Part shown: piece after piece, positions 1-8,460 of the stretch
Layout: every line of letters begins with the position of its first letter
Numbering within the stretch: position 1 is the stretch's first letter
Origin: Paenibacillus cymbidii
GTDB lineage: Bacteria; Bacillota; Bacilli; Paenibacillales; NBRC-103111
Direction: 5' to 3'
NCBI RefSeq assembly: GCF_004764705.1
Contig: NZ_SHLX01000028.1
Coordinates: 1-64,000, forward strand
DNA: 64,000 nucleotides
Program-made: the position numbers and the translations under genes
Notes under the pieces: generated by a model
The model's input: the letters and a program-made list of their open reading frames with translations, nothing else
Databases searched by the model: none
Told to the model about the DNA's origin: nothing

Positions 1-141
1 AAATATCTGAAATTCTAGGTAGGGCAGGTTTAGTTTGCGTTTGCCGTTTTTCGGGACACCCCCTGAAAAAGTGACGGTACGCGAGAATCTCCTTCATTCA
101 GGGTCTTGACATCGTACCGCTGCTCTCCTGCCGACCTCTGT
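1..141. other. Window edge, no assignable gene
   Basis: No reading frame here has recognisable similarity. A G-rich tract on the minus strand (around 56-75, reading TTTTTCAGGGGGTGTCC) resembles the kind of sequence found near insertion-sequence ends, but no transposase or paired inverted repeat is visible, so I make no call. Confidence 0.3.
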
Positions 142-1668
142 TCAGGACGATCCGATTCGCGGCCGGCGCAGCTTGCTCTCGGGCTTCTCCATCTCGTCGA
201 CGATGAGCGCCATCAGCCGCATTTTCACCTGCTGCATGGCCGGCGCATGAAACAGATTGACCGTTTCGCGGGGATCCTCGCGCAAATCGTAGAGCTCGCC
301 GTACTCGCGGCGATGATAGACAGTCAGCTTGTACCGCTCGGTCACAACCGTTTTCAACCGCAGGTCGTCAACCGTATCGACATATTCGATGAAGGCGTGC
401 TGTCTGACAGCAGGTTGCTCGTTTCGCAGCAGGGGCATCAGGCTGTGGCCGTCGATCCAGCCCGGCACCTGCTGTCCGGCCGCCTCGAGCAGCGTCGGAG
501 CGAGGTCGGCCAAGCTTGCGAGGCTGGCGCAAACGCCGGTGCGCCGCAAGCCGGCCGGCCAGCGCAGCAGCAGCGGAACATTAATGAGCTGCTCGTAGTG
601 AAACGGGCCTTTCAGCCACAGGCCGTGATCCCCGAGCAGCTCGCCATGATCCGTGGTGAAAACGACGATCGTGTTGTCGACCAGTCCAAGACCGGCCAAT
701 TCGTCCAAAATGACACCCGCACAGCGGTCGACCAGCTGCACCATCGCGTAGTAGTAAGCCCGCGCCAATTGCGCTTCTTCCGCCTCTACTGCGCTGAACG
801 CATCCGGGTACTCTTTGCCGGTCCGAAACGGCGCCTTGGTCGGGTATGCGTGTTCTCCCTCATGCGCCGATTTGAAATGCGGCGGCTTGTCGTCCAACTC
901 TCCCTCGCTCCAGAGGGGCGGCGGTACCCGGCTTGGGTCAACCGTGCCGCCGAGCGACGCCGGCAGGCAATGAGGGTGATGCGGGTCCTGAAAGCTGGCC
1001 GCAATCAGAAACGGCTTCCCTGCAGCCTTGGCTTCACGCAGCGCATGCACCGTTCTTTCCGCTACCCAGCTGCTGTTGTGCAGCTCCACCGGCATGTCCC
1101 AATCGTACGCTTCCGCTCCGAAACGGTGAATGCTCTTCGCCTTACGAACCAGCTCCGCGGGGCGTTTATCGCCCAGCTTCTCCCTCAGCCAGAGGCCGTA
1201 GTGGCCGAAATGCCCGAAGCTCGTATGTCCCATCGACAACTCCGCGTGCTCGAATCCGTAGTAAGGCGTGGGGAAACGGCGGAAATTCCGCTCCCAGTCG
1301 TCGTGAAAGCTTTCGAGCGAGCGCTGCGGCGAGGCGGCCCAGGAGCTGAAATGCGCCTTGCCGACATAACGGGTGTCATATCCCGCTTCCGCCAGTCGGG
1401 CGGAGAGGAATGTGCCGTTGTCTTCGGCAATGGTGCCGATGTTCCATGCGCCGTGGCTGCCGACGTGCATGCCGGTGAACAGACTGACGCGGCTCGGCGT
1501 GCACACCGGGTTCGTACAGTAGGCACGCGTGAACAGCAATCCGTCCGCGGCAAGTCGATCCAGCGACGGCGTGCGGACAAACTCGCTTCCGTAACACCCC
1601 AGACTGTCGCAGCGCTGCTGGTCAGTCATGATCAGCAAAATGTTCGGTCGCGTCGATTGACCATCCAT
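142..1668 (-). CDS. Sulfatase (formylglycine-type, alkaline phosphatase superfamily)
   Basis: 508 residues. Predicted to hydrolyse a sulfate ester, most likely on a carbohydrate. The N-terminus has the metal-binding strand (NILLIMTDQQR, residues 9-19) and the sulfatase signature with the cysteine that is converted to formylglycine (C56 in VCTPSR). Further on are a HHPH segment near 225 and the second metal site TTDHGELLGDHG near 340, followed by the usual C-terminal subdomain. No signal peptide is seen, so it is probably cytoplasmic and acts on imported material. It needs a formylglycine-generating or anaerobic maturase that is not in the window. The start is an ATG with a GGAG site eight bases upstream. 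It stands alone, divergent from the phosphoester relic. Family assignment is firm; substrate is unknown. Confidence 0.93.
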   Translation of the reverse strand: MDGQSTRPNILLIMTDQQRCDSLGCYGSEFVRTPSLDRLAADGLLFTRAYCTNPVCTPSRVSLFTGMHVGSHGAWNIGTIAEDNGTFLSARLAEAGYDTRYVGKAHFSSWAASPQRSLESFHDDWERNFRRFPTPYYGFEHAELSMGHTSFGHFGHYGLWLREKLGDKRPAELVRKAKSIHRFGAEAYDWDMPVELHNSSWVAERTVHALREAKAAGKPFLIAASFQDPHHPHCLPASLGGTVDPSRVPPPLWSEGELDDKPPHFKSAHEGEHAYPTKAPFRTGKEYPDAFSAVEAEEAQLARAYYYAMVQLVDRCAGVILDELAGLGLVDNTIVVFTTDHGELLGDHGLWLKGPFHYEQLINVPLLLRWPAGLRRTGVCASLASLADLAPTLLEAAGQQVPGWIDGHSLMPLLRNEQPAVRQHAFIEYVDTVDDLRLKTVVTERYKLTVYHRREYGELYDLREDPRETVNLFHAPAMQQVKMRLMALIVDEMEKPESKLRRPRIGSS

Positions 1669-1883
1669 ATCGTCATCTCCGTCGGTTCGTCATCATACAG
1701 GGGCGTCATTGCATTGCACTCGGCGCGGTTCGCCGAAACAAGCTATACAACAAACGCTTTGCCGTTGAATTAGCGTATCACACCTGCGATGATCCCGATA
1801 TGCAGAGAAACAATCATTTTATTTTCAAAACTGCCAAAGTGTGACCAGACGGTGAGTAGATGCTGATCCACCCCTACCGGTAA

Positions 1884-2443
1884 TTGTTTGCAAATGAACG
1901 TCGTGTGAGAATTGTCGAGCTACTGGAACGAAAATCATCCATTTCCGTTTCTGAGCTTATGAAGTTGTTCGGAGTATCAATTGAAACGGTACGGCGCGAT
2001 TTGGAATATTTAGAGAACCAGCGCTGAAACGCGTCCATGGGGGGGGTGTCCAACAGAAAGATGAAAAGCTTCGCAAATCTCGAAAACCATATGGAGGAAA
2101 ACAGAGCCCTCAAACAAAACCTTGCGAAGAATACGATTCCGTTTATAAGCGACGAATGAGAAGGTATTGTTGATCCTGGTCGATGTCCGAGATAGTGAAC
2201 TCGTTGCAGATCACCAATCAGTTGGCGGGTATGCAGTAATCGGCAGCTTTATCGCCTACGGCATCGGCAGCGCCCTGTCGATCCATGGATCGCCACGATT
2301 AGGAAGGTTTACGGATGAGGATTAACGTCGGTCCGCCGTTCCCGTCGCTACTCCCGTTTTCTTCACTACGCGGATCACTGCTTGAGCGATCCTATTATTA
2401 CTTGTCACATTCCAAACCCGTCTTTATAATCAAACACGGAGAC
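1884..2443 (+). pseudogene. Shrunken relic of a DeoR-phosphodiesterase-MFS operon
   Basis: This stretch aligns nearly base for base, in order, with pieces of the intact three-gene operon at 43667-46560. Bases 1884-2152 match the first part of the DeoR gene, including its TTG start, but a 4-base loss near 2023 shifts the frame. Bases 2154-2185 match the first codons of the phosphodiesterase. Bases 2186-2323 match three separate pieces of the transporter gene, and 2324-2435 match the sequence after its stop. The missing segments are about 0.5, 0.85, 0.9 and 0.1 kb. Nothing here can encode a working protein. It sits directly upstream of the intact EEP gene, as expected if the ancestral order was deoR-phosphodiesterase-transporter-EEP. 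Confidence 0.9.
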
Positions 2444-2481
2444 TTGGCGCACCATCAGAAAAAAGAAGGCAGGTGGCGTAA

Positions 2482-3276
2482 ATGTATATCGTAACATTCA
2501 ATTTACGCGGAAGTTGGGCCGGGGATGGAATCAATGCCTTCAGGCACCGAGCCGGAGAAATTTTGGATAAAATCGATCAAGAAGCTCCTGATATAATGGC
2601 CTTCCAGGAAGTCTCCCCTCATATTCGGCAATATTTAGAACGCCATCTTCCGGAGTATAACTTTGTCGGACATGGACGCAATGCCGATTTAGGCGGGGAG
2701 GCGCTTGCTATAGCCGTTCGCAAATCGACCACTGTCTTGCTGAGCAGTTCCGTTTTCTGGCTCTCCCCTACTCCGAAGGTTCCCGGAAGCCGGTTTGCCG
2801 ATCAAAGCGAATGCCCCCGAATTGTAGTCAGTGCTCTGCTCGCCGATAAACAATCCGGTTTGAAGCTTTACGTCTACAACGTGCATCTTGACCATATCGG
2901 CGAAGGCGCGAGAGTGGCTGGTATCAAGCAGCTTATGGAGCAAATCGACTCGGACCGTCAGTTTCTGAAGGCCCCCACTTTCGTCCTTGGCGATTTTAAT
3001 GCTGATCCGGACAGCGCGACGATTCGTTACTGCAAGTCTTTGGGTTTTGCCGATCTTGCTCCTGCGGGAGAGGCAACCTTCCATAATTTTGGACGCGGGG
3101 ATGGGGATGATGGTCGTTTCGTGAAGATCGATTATATCTTTGCAGATGCCGCCGCCCGTCAATACAAGTCCGAAGGTTTCCTGTGGACGGATTGTTCGGA
3201 TGGCATCTATCTTTCGGATCACTATCCGGTCGCGGCGAAAGTGGATCTGACGAAACAAGGAAGAATGTCTTCTTGA
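2482..3276 (+). CDS. Endonuclease/exonuclease/phosphatase (EEP) family hydrolase
   Basis: 264 residues, the normal size for a single EEP domain. These enzymes cut phosphodiester or phosphomonoester bonds in nucleic acids, inositol phosphates or lipid head groups. The metal and catalytic positions are all present: N7 (TFNLR), E43 (FQEV), NVHLDH with N133/H135, GDFNADPDS with D171 and N173, KIDYIF with D217, and the terminal SDHYPV with D246/H247. There is no signal peptide. The ATG follows GAAGGCAGGTGG. Immediately upstream lies a relic of a DeoR-phosphodiesterase-organophosphate transporter operon, and a stub of this same gene follows the intact copy of that operon at 46564-46632. I therefore infer a role in phosphoester utilisation; the substrate is unknown. 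Confidence 0.88.
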   Translation: MYIVTFNLRGSWAGDGINAFRHRAGEILDKIDQEAPDIMAFQEVSPHIRQYLERHLPEYNFVGHGRNADLGGEALAIAVRKSTTVLLSSSVFWLSPTPKVPGSRFADQSECPRIVVSALLADKQSGLKLYVYNVHLDHIGEGARVAGIKQLMEQIDSDRQFLKAPTFVLGDFNADPDSATIRYCKSLGFADLAPAGEATFHNFGRGDGDDGRFVKIDYIFADAAARQYKSEGFLWTDCSDGIYLSDHYPVAAKVDLTKQGRMSS

Positions 3277-3360
3277 AGATAACTGCCCGTTTTTTGTTGA
3301 ACTGTGCGTATAGGCATTAAGAAAAAACCATCAAGAAAGATCACCCTGACGTTTCTTTTG

Positions 3361-3415
3361 GGGTTGGGTTGGGTTGGGTTGGGTTGGGTTGGGTTGGGTT
3401 GGGTTGGGCTGGGCT
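3361..3415 (+). repeat. (GGGTT)9 pentanucleotide tract
   Basis: Nine perfect GGGTT units are followed by two GGGCT units. Eleven evenly spaced G3 runs on the plus strand give very strong G-quadruplex potential. The tract lies about 85 bases downstream of the EEP gene in an otherwise gene-free stretch. Short open frames across it are only translations of the repeat. A slippage-prone simple repeat is the plain reading. Confidence 0.95.
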
Positions 3416-3607
3416 GCTGCTAGGGAAGGCTGGCCTTGTGAGAGAGGATCGCCTATCTTGGAACAGACACATTGCTTTATGCGCGCCATTCCCTCATCCG
3501 CCAACTCCCCCCTTGCCAAATAGGCCATGTTTTGCCTATTTCGCAAAAAAATGGGCCGTCAATTAACTATGGATCGATTGATGAGAACGGATGGATGCAG
3601 AGATTAA

Positions 3608-3735
3608 AGATGATTTTTCACATATAATTTCGAAAATGAGGCTAAAATCGCGAATTATGTATGAAATATCGCATATAATCGCTGGAATGGGCAGGTCCAA
3701 CCATTATTATAGATGATTTTTCGCCTATAATTTCG
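3608..3735. repeat. Two direct copies of a 25-base AT-rich intergenic repeat
   Basis: The unit AGATGATTTTTC-C-TATAATTTCG occurs at 3608-3632 and again at 3711-3735 with only two mismatches. A related sequence (AAATATCGCATATAATCGC) lies between them. GGGCAGG and CCTGCCC flank the second copy and could pair. No gene is visible between 3277 and 4142 apart from these repeats, the G tract and a terminator. Confidence 0.65.
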
Positions 3736-3819
3736 TGCGCCCTGCCCAGGCACTCCATAATACATTTCGAATGGAGTACCCAATTCATAATCCCCCGCCT
3801 TCCATTTTCGATATGATTT

Positions 3820-4008
3820 GGCGGAACCCAGCGCCCTTATTCATAGGCACAACCCGATGAATCGCATCGCAACGGAACTCAGCGCCGTTATTGGGCGTTT
3901 GGCAGGCGTATTTGCACCATTGATTGCTGAATAACCGCGCTCAGTTCCGTTAAGCTGGCTTATAATCTATTATTTCGTCCGGTAGCGGCGCTCAGTTCCG
4001 TTAGCTCC
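3820..4008. repeat. Four copies of a GGAACTCAGCGCCGTTA-type repeat, two in each orientation
   Basis: Copies at about 3820-3846 and 3871-3893 read AACGGAACTCAGCGCCGTTA with variation. Copies at about 3927-3955 and 3981-4008 are the reverse complement (for example CGCTCAGTTCCGTTA). Each unit has an internal GCGC core and the set forms two head-to-head pairs. This looks like a dispersed intergenic element or small mobile repeat rather than a gene; its function is not evident. Confidence 0.65.
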
Positions 4009-4073
4009 AGTTCGAACTAATCTGCCCGGTAGCTCAATGGACCGTTGAAAAATAATATCCATCTGACAACAAG

Positions 4074-4112
4074 ACAAAAGGAGCAGTTGCCTGCCGCTGC
4101 AATCTGCTCCTT
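4074..4112 (-). terminator. Rho-independent terminator after the FAD oxidoreductases
   Basis: On the minus strand, AAGGAGCAG pairs with CTGCTCCTT across a 17-base loop and runs into TTTGTCTTG. It sits about 30 bases past the stop of the short FAD oxidoreductase gene. Confidence 0.65.
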
Positions 4113-4142
4113 CCCTGACCGTAATTCCTGCAAAGACTTCTG

Positions 4143-4997
4143 TCAAACTGTTGCCTTGTTGGAACACTTTAAGTCGGCATCTGACAGAACGAACCGACTT
4201 TCGAGCCGTCTTTTCACCGAGTTCCAAAGGTCATGAGGCGATTCATGGCCGCTTGACCATAGCAGCGGCTTGTCGCCTATATGTGCCAGACGGGCAGCGG
4301 CGAGTGCCGGATCCGATGTTCGCAAGGCAAGAAGGATTTCGCCGAGTCTGGCATAAAACGACTGCATCTGGCCGGCCGGTTGTGCGGCTGTGCCTGTCAT
4401 CAGGACGTAAGCGAGCGTTTCATCCTCGTAAAAGCCCCGTTCGAACCGCGCCGGAATCGGCCCCCCAGCCGTTTCAAGCATTTGATCGGCAAATTCCGGC
4501 AGCTTGGCATTCATCAGCGTTAGCGCCCATATTTCGCTGTCACAGCGGGTTTCGTTCATCGTCTGGTAAAAAGCTTGCGCCCGCACCCGCCCCTTCTGCC
4601 CTCGGAGCGCCAGTTCGTGAACGTGCGGTTCGTCGCCGGCCGCAAGAAATCCGGCCTCGAACAAGACGTCCACTCCCAGCTGCCGCAACAACCGATCGGC
4701 AACGATCGTGGCCAGACACGGCTCAACCCGCCCGTCCCGATAACCCCCGGCCTGAGTAAGCCATTCCGTATACATTCCGGCCGGTTCGCCGGCCTCTCCG
4801 GTATGGGCGAAGTCGAGATCGAGCCGCGTCCAGCGGCTCCAGGCGATCTCTCCCATGCATCCTCCGCCCCGCTCCACGAGCAGCGTTTTGTCTCCCTGCA
4901 GAGCCAGACGCGCCGCAAGCATTGTGCCCCGAATACCGCCTCCGTAGACAACAGCGTCGTAGGTGCCGGCATCGAACGATCGGCTAATCTCCCTCAT
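4143..4997 (-). CDS. FAD-dependent oxidoreductase, short form
   Basis: 284 residues. Carries a Rossmann dinucleotide-binding start (VVYGGGIRGTMLAARLAL from about residue 17) followed by an acidic LLVERGG strand end, as in the FAD_oxidored group. It is much shorter than its neighbour, lacks an evident substrate-binding half and ends without a second conserved block, so it may be a specialised subunit or a truncated gene. Its ATG overlaps the TGA of the upstream 622-residue oxidoreductase (ATGA), which implies translational coupling and a shared role. Both lie downstream of a sugar-type importer, so oxidation of an imported sugar or polyol derivative is a reasonable guess, not shown by the sequence. 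Confidence 0.72.
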   Translation of the reverse strand: MREISRSFDAGTYDAVVYGGGIRGTMLAARLALQGDKTLLVERGGGCMGEIAWSRWTRLDLDFAHTGEAGEPAGMYTEWLTQAGGYRDGRVEPCLATIVADRLLRQLGVDVLFEAGFLAAGDEPHVHELALRGQKGRVRAQAFYQTMNETRCDSEIWALTLMNAKLPEFADQMLETAGGPIPARFERGFYEDETLAYVLMTGTAAQPAGQMQSFYARLGEILLALRTSDPALAAARLAHIGDKPLLWSSGHESPHDLWNSVKRRLESRFVLSDADLKCSNKATV

Positions 4998-6862
4998 TGC
5001 TGCCGCCCTCCTTCGGATAATTGGAGTGATTGGGCCAATCTGCGGACGAACGCGCTCTCATGGTTGGCATACTGGCAGCCGATTGCTGCGCCCGACGCAT
5101 CGTCGCCGATCTCGTTCAGCAGCTTCGCCGCATGCAGCGCGGCATAAGGCGTATAGTCGCTCGACAGGCCGCCGTGCGTCACTCGCGAAGTCTCCCGTTC
5201 TCGCAACCGGTCGGCCAGCGAACGCAGCTCGCCGGCGAGACGGCGGGCGATTGGCTCCGGAAGCTTCGTTCTCATCGTTTCGAAGTATTTGAGGAACAGC
5301 GAGTAGTAGTGCACCGGATACTCCTCGGCAATAAGCTCGAGCAGCGGGATCATCACTGTCTCGCAGCCCAGCCTCCTGAGCAGCACCAGCGCCCCAATCC
5401 ATCGCGGCATGTTTTTATAGCCGTCGTCCGTTTCTCCGTCGCGGCGCTCGAACACCTCGATCAGAACCGGAATCGCCGCCCCGTTGCCTCGGGCGCCAAG
5501 CGCAAATGCGGCTCCGCGACGCTTCGGATATTCCGCGTGCCGCAGCAGTGGAAGCAAGACGGAATCGACGGCTTCTTCCGCTGCGGCCAGCCACAGTACC
5601 GCTTTGCCTTCCTCGGCGGTGCCGAAATAACCGGTCAGCTCACGGGCGCAACGATGCGCGTCCGCAGCGGTCAAACCGCGGCCATGCAGCTCGCCCGTGG
5701 CGAACTGATAGCCGACCGGCGCCGGCTCGCGCAGCGTTTCCCGGGACAGCACGCCCCGTTCGATGAGCCGCTCCTGCAGTCGCGTAATATCGAGCCGCCG
5801 GGGCGTGACGCCCTCGCGTACGGCCATCGCCGCCGCCACGCCCGCCGTTTCGCCGAGCTTCTGCATGTCCCGCTGCATACGGACGGCCATGCCGGCTTCG
5901 CGGTCTACCGAGAAGGCACGGCTGGCGAGCAGCAGCGACTCCGTCTTGCGGGGCAGCAGGCAACGATACGGGATCGATGCCCGCGACATGTGCATGAATT
6001 GCCCGTAAATCGTCGTCCACGTTTCGTAGTCGTCCTGTTCGAAGCCGATATCCATGTTGTGCAGATCATAATGGGAATAGCAGGTCATCACCGTGTCCGG
6101 GAACGGGCGATTGCTCGCATAATCGTCCCAGGTCAGCACGTAATCGCCGACGATATGTCTGCCTTCGCGGACGCCGAGCTGGGGCGCGACGGCGTATATG
6201 CGCGGCGCCGTCCCTGACGCATACAAGTCGGCGATTCGCTGCCGGCCGATGCGGTAATGCACCGATACATCCCATGGATCGGTAGGATCGACAAAACCGC
6301 AATCATAATTCAAATGGGCGATCGCCCCATTCGGCTCCACGGTACGCGGGACAAGCGAGCAGGCATTGGTCGCGCCGTCGCTTTCCCGCCCTAACGTAAA
6401 CGCCTCTCCCATTCCGGCGGCCACATCGCCGTCGCCCGTAGCGTCAACGGTCACATGCGCCTGCACGCGCCATATCGCGCCGGGCGTGGAAGCCATGACG
6501 CCGGCAATCCGCTCGCCATCGGTCAGGAAGCCGTAAACGATCGCCTGCAGCCGGATATCGACACCACGCTCTGCTAGCATGCCGGTCAGCGCCGCCCGTT
6601 TGGCGTCAGGATGGAAGCCCGCCGATTTGACGCCGAAGGCTTCGGCCCATTCGCGGCAACGGCTGTCCACCGCATGCTGGATGCCGCCGGTCGAGCCGTA
6701 CCAGTATGCATTAATGCCCGCCCGCGTCCCTACGCCGCCGAGGGCGTCGTCCCGCTCCAGCAGAACGACGCGCGCCCCTTCCTCGGCGGCGGCCAGCGCG
6801 GCCAAACAGCCGGCAGTTCCGCCGCCCACGACCAATACGTCAGTAACGAGCTCTTGTTCCAT
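4994..6862 (-). CDS. FAD-dependent oxidoreductase with C-terminal helical-repeat region
   Basis: About 622 residues. The N-terminus has a clear FAD-binding motif (VLVVGGGTAGCLAALAAAEE) and the VDATGDGDVAAGMGE motif near residue 140 that is typical of the FAD_oxidored family (PF12831). From about residue 420 onward the protein becomes alpha-helical with HEAT-like repeats (for example RRGAAFALGARGNGAAIPVL), an add-on often found in Paenibacillus members of this family. The ATG at 6862 is preferred over one six bases upstream because GGGGGAG lies seven bases before it. It forms an operon with the importer genes upstream (33-base gap to the lipoprotein stop) and the short FAD protein downstream. 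Substrate unknown. Confidence 0.85.
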   Translation of the reverse strand: MEQELVTDVLVVGGGTAGCLAALAAAEEGARVVLLERDDALGGVGTRAGINAYWYGSTGGIQHAVDSRCREWAEAFGVKSAGFHPDAKRAALTGMLAERGVDIRLQAIVYGFLTDGERIAGVMASTPGAIWRVQAHVTVDATGDGDVAAGMGEAFTLGRESDGATNACSLVPRTVEPNGAIAHLNYDCGFVDPTDPWDVSVHYRIGRQRIADLYASGTAPRIYAVAPQLGVREGRHIVGDYVLTWDDYASNRPFPDTVMTCYSHYDLHNMDIGFEQDDYETWTTIYGQFMHMSRASIPYRCLLPRKTESLLLASRAFSVDREAGMAVRMQRDMQKLGETAGVAAAMAVREGVTPRRLDITRLQERLIERGVLSRETLREPAPVGYQFATGELHGRGLTAADAHRCARELTGYFGTAEEGKAVLWLAAAEEAVDSVLLPLLRHAEYPKRRGAAFALGARGNGAAIPVLIEVFERRDGETDDGYKNMPRWIGALVLLRRLGCETVMIPLLELIAEEYPVHYYSLFLKYFETMRTKLPEPIARRLAGELRSLADRLRERETSRVTHGGLSSDYTPYAALHAAKLLNEIGDDASGAAIGCQYANHESAFVRRLAQSLQLSEGGRQQ

Positions 6863-6895
6863 GCGCATGCTCCCCCATCCTTCTTGCGCTCCGAT

Positions 6896-8440
6896 TTACT
6901 TCAGCACGCCGGCCGCCTTCAAATCTTTTTCCGCCTGTTGCAAGTAAAGCGGCAGCTTATAGGTGTCATTCAACGTTTTGACAAAATCGTCGAACTGCGA
7001 CAAAGGCCGGGTGCCGTAGATGAATTTCGTCAGCTCTTCCGTTTCGTAGCGTGTCTTGTCTTCGACGACCACCCCGCTCGGTGGCGAAACGAACTCTTTG
7101 TATACCGAAATGCGAGGCTGGTTGACGGCAAACTTGATCAGCGGCGACTCCGCCGGAAATTTGGTGCTCAAATATTCCTGTTCGTTGCGGCGCGTCAACT
7201 GATGCAGGATGGAATAGTTCGCCGCATTCGTAACGACGATTTTGCCGTTCTCTACCTTGTAATTCGTACCCTCGATACCGTAATTGACCAGCGTTTGCCC
7301 CTTGCCGGGGTCGGTAATGTAGTTCAAGTATTCGAGCACCTTGTTCAGCTTGTCGGGATTTTTCTCCAGCGATTTGGACAAAGCGACACGGCCCGGCGTT
7401 TGTCCTTTGTCCCAAATGCCCTGCAGCTTGCCGCCGGGCCCGGTCAACGCATCGAGCTGCACCCATTCCGCCTTCGGATTGATGCTCTTGTACTCCTCCA
7501 CTTGCGCCGTCTTGCCCATATCGCCCCAATGACGGTACAAGGCGCCTGCTTGACCCTTGATCGCTTTCTCCCGATCCTTCGTGCCCTGGTTGGCCATAAT
7601 TTCGGGATCGACGACTTTCAGCGCGACCAGTTCGGCGATAAAGGCAAGCGCCTCTTTCATCTGCGGGGCGGTGGTCGAATAGACGACTTTGTTGTCGACG
7701 ATCATGTACTGGCCCGGATCGGCTGTGCCGAAGGCGGAGAACAGCCCGCTGAACGCGCCGAGTCCGTTGCCGGTAAGCCCGTATGTGTCCTTCTTGCCGT
7801 TGCCGTCCGGATCCTTGTCGGTAAAAGCGATCAGCATCTGCTTGAACTCCGCGGTCGTCGCCGGCGACTTCAACCCGACGTTGGCCAGCCAGTCATTGCG
7901 GATCCAGAACGTTTGCCCCGGGACATCGGGCCTGGCGGGAATCGCAAACAATTTGCCGTCCACCCGCCCCATGTTCAGCATCGCATCTGTATACGTTTGT
8001 TTGATGTTCGGCATTTTGTCGAGATAAGGGCCGAGCTCCAGCAGAACGCCCTGCTGCGAATACGTTTTCATCGGATCTCTCGTCAAGATGAAAACGTCGG
8101 GAGGCGTACCGCCGGCGATCTTCACATTAAGCTGCTGGGCGTAATCGCTCGGCGCAGCGGTAAACTCCATGTCCATGTTCAGGTCTTTGTTCAGCTGCTG
8201 CAAAATCGGATCCTTATCCGGCGTCGGCAATCCGCTGCCGCCGACGAATACGCTGAATTTGACCGGTTCCTTCGCTTTCGGCTCCGGCGACTTCGCCGCT
8301 TGTGCGGCACCGGGGGATGCGGACGTTGCCGTCTTATCCTTGGATCCGCTGTCTCCGCCGCATCCGGACAATACCGCTCCCATGCCGAACGTGCCAATCA
8401 TGATTGCTGCCACCCATCTTTTCACTTGTCCATCCACCAT
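6896..8440 (-). CDS. Extracellular solute-binding lipoprotein of a sugar-type ABC importer
   Basis: About 514 residues. It starts with a lipoprotein signal peptide (KRWVAAIMIGTFGMGAVLSGCGG, lipobox LSGC) followed by an Ala/Lys/Pro linker, then a family 1 solute-binding fold of the LplA type. It should be tethered to the outer face of the membrane and deliver an oligosaccharide or similar ligand to the two permeases encoded just upstream. No ATPase is encoded here, which is usual for this importer class because a shared MsmX-like ATPase serves several systems. The start is uncertain: an ATG at 8440 or a GTG at 8425 that sits better behind GGTGG. The frame extends further upstream but would overlap the permease gene, so I reject that. 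Confidence 0.87.
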   Translation of the reverse strand: MVDGQVKRWVAAIMIGTFGMGAVLSGCGGDSGSKDKTATSASPGAAQAAKSPEPKAKEPVKFSVFVGGSGLPTPDKDPILQQLNKDLNMDMEFTAAPSDYAQQLNVKIAGGTPPDVFILTRDPMKTYSQQGVLLELGPYLDKMPNIKQTYTDAMLNMGRVDGKLFAIPARPDVPGQTFWIRNDWLANVGLKSPATTAEFKQMLIAFTDKDPDGNGKKDTYGLTGNGLGAFSGLFSAFGTADPGQYMIVDNKVVYSTTAPQMKEALAFIAELVALKVVDPEIMANQGTKDREKAIKGQAGALYRHWGDMGKTAQVEEYKSINPKAEWVQLDALTGPGGKLQGIWDKGQTPGRVALSKSLEKNPDKLNKVLEYLNYITDPGKGQTLVNYGIEGTNYKVENGKIVVTNAANYSILHQLTRRNEQEYLSTKFPAESPLIKFAVNQPRISVYKEFVSPPSGVVVEDKTRYETEELTKFIYGTRPLSQFDDFVKTLNDTYKLPLYLQQAEKDLKAAGVLK

Positions 8441-8460
8441 CCCTTTTGATGTTTTATATC

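Noticed and set aside
1..141. Insertion-sequence end at the window edge
   Set aside because: The G-rich motif alone is not enough; no transposase or matching inverted repeat is visible.
106..1773. Long plus-strand open frame of 555 codons opposite the sulfatase
   Set aside because: It is antisense to a gene with clear catalytic motifs, has no recognisable domain and arises from GC-rich codon use. Similar long antisense frames at 6611-8449, 33105-34940 and 10783-12063 were rejected for the same reason.
3361..3415. Telomere-like repeat as a sign of a linear replicon end
   Set aside because: It lies inside the sequence with genes on both sides and bacteria of this type have circular chromosomes; a slippage-prone tract is simpler.
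3331..3566. Two short open frames across the GGGTT tract
   Set aside because: They only translate the simple repeat (PTQPN or GWVGL units) and lack ribosome sites.
3820..4008. CRISPR array
   Set aside because: The repeats occur in both orientations with irregular spacing and there are no cas genes.
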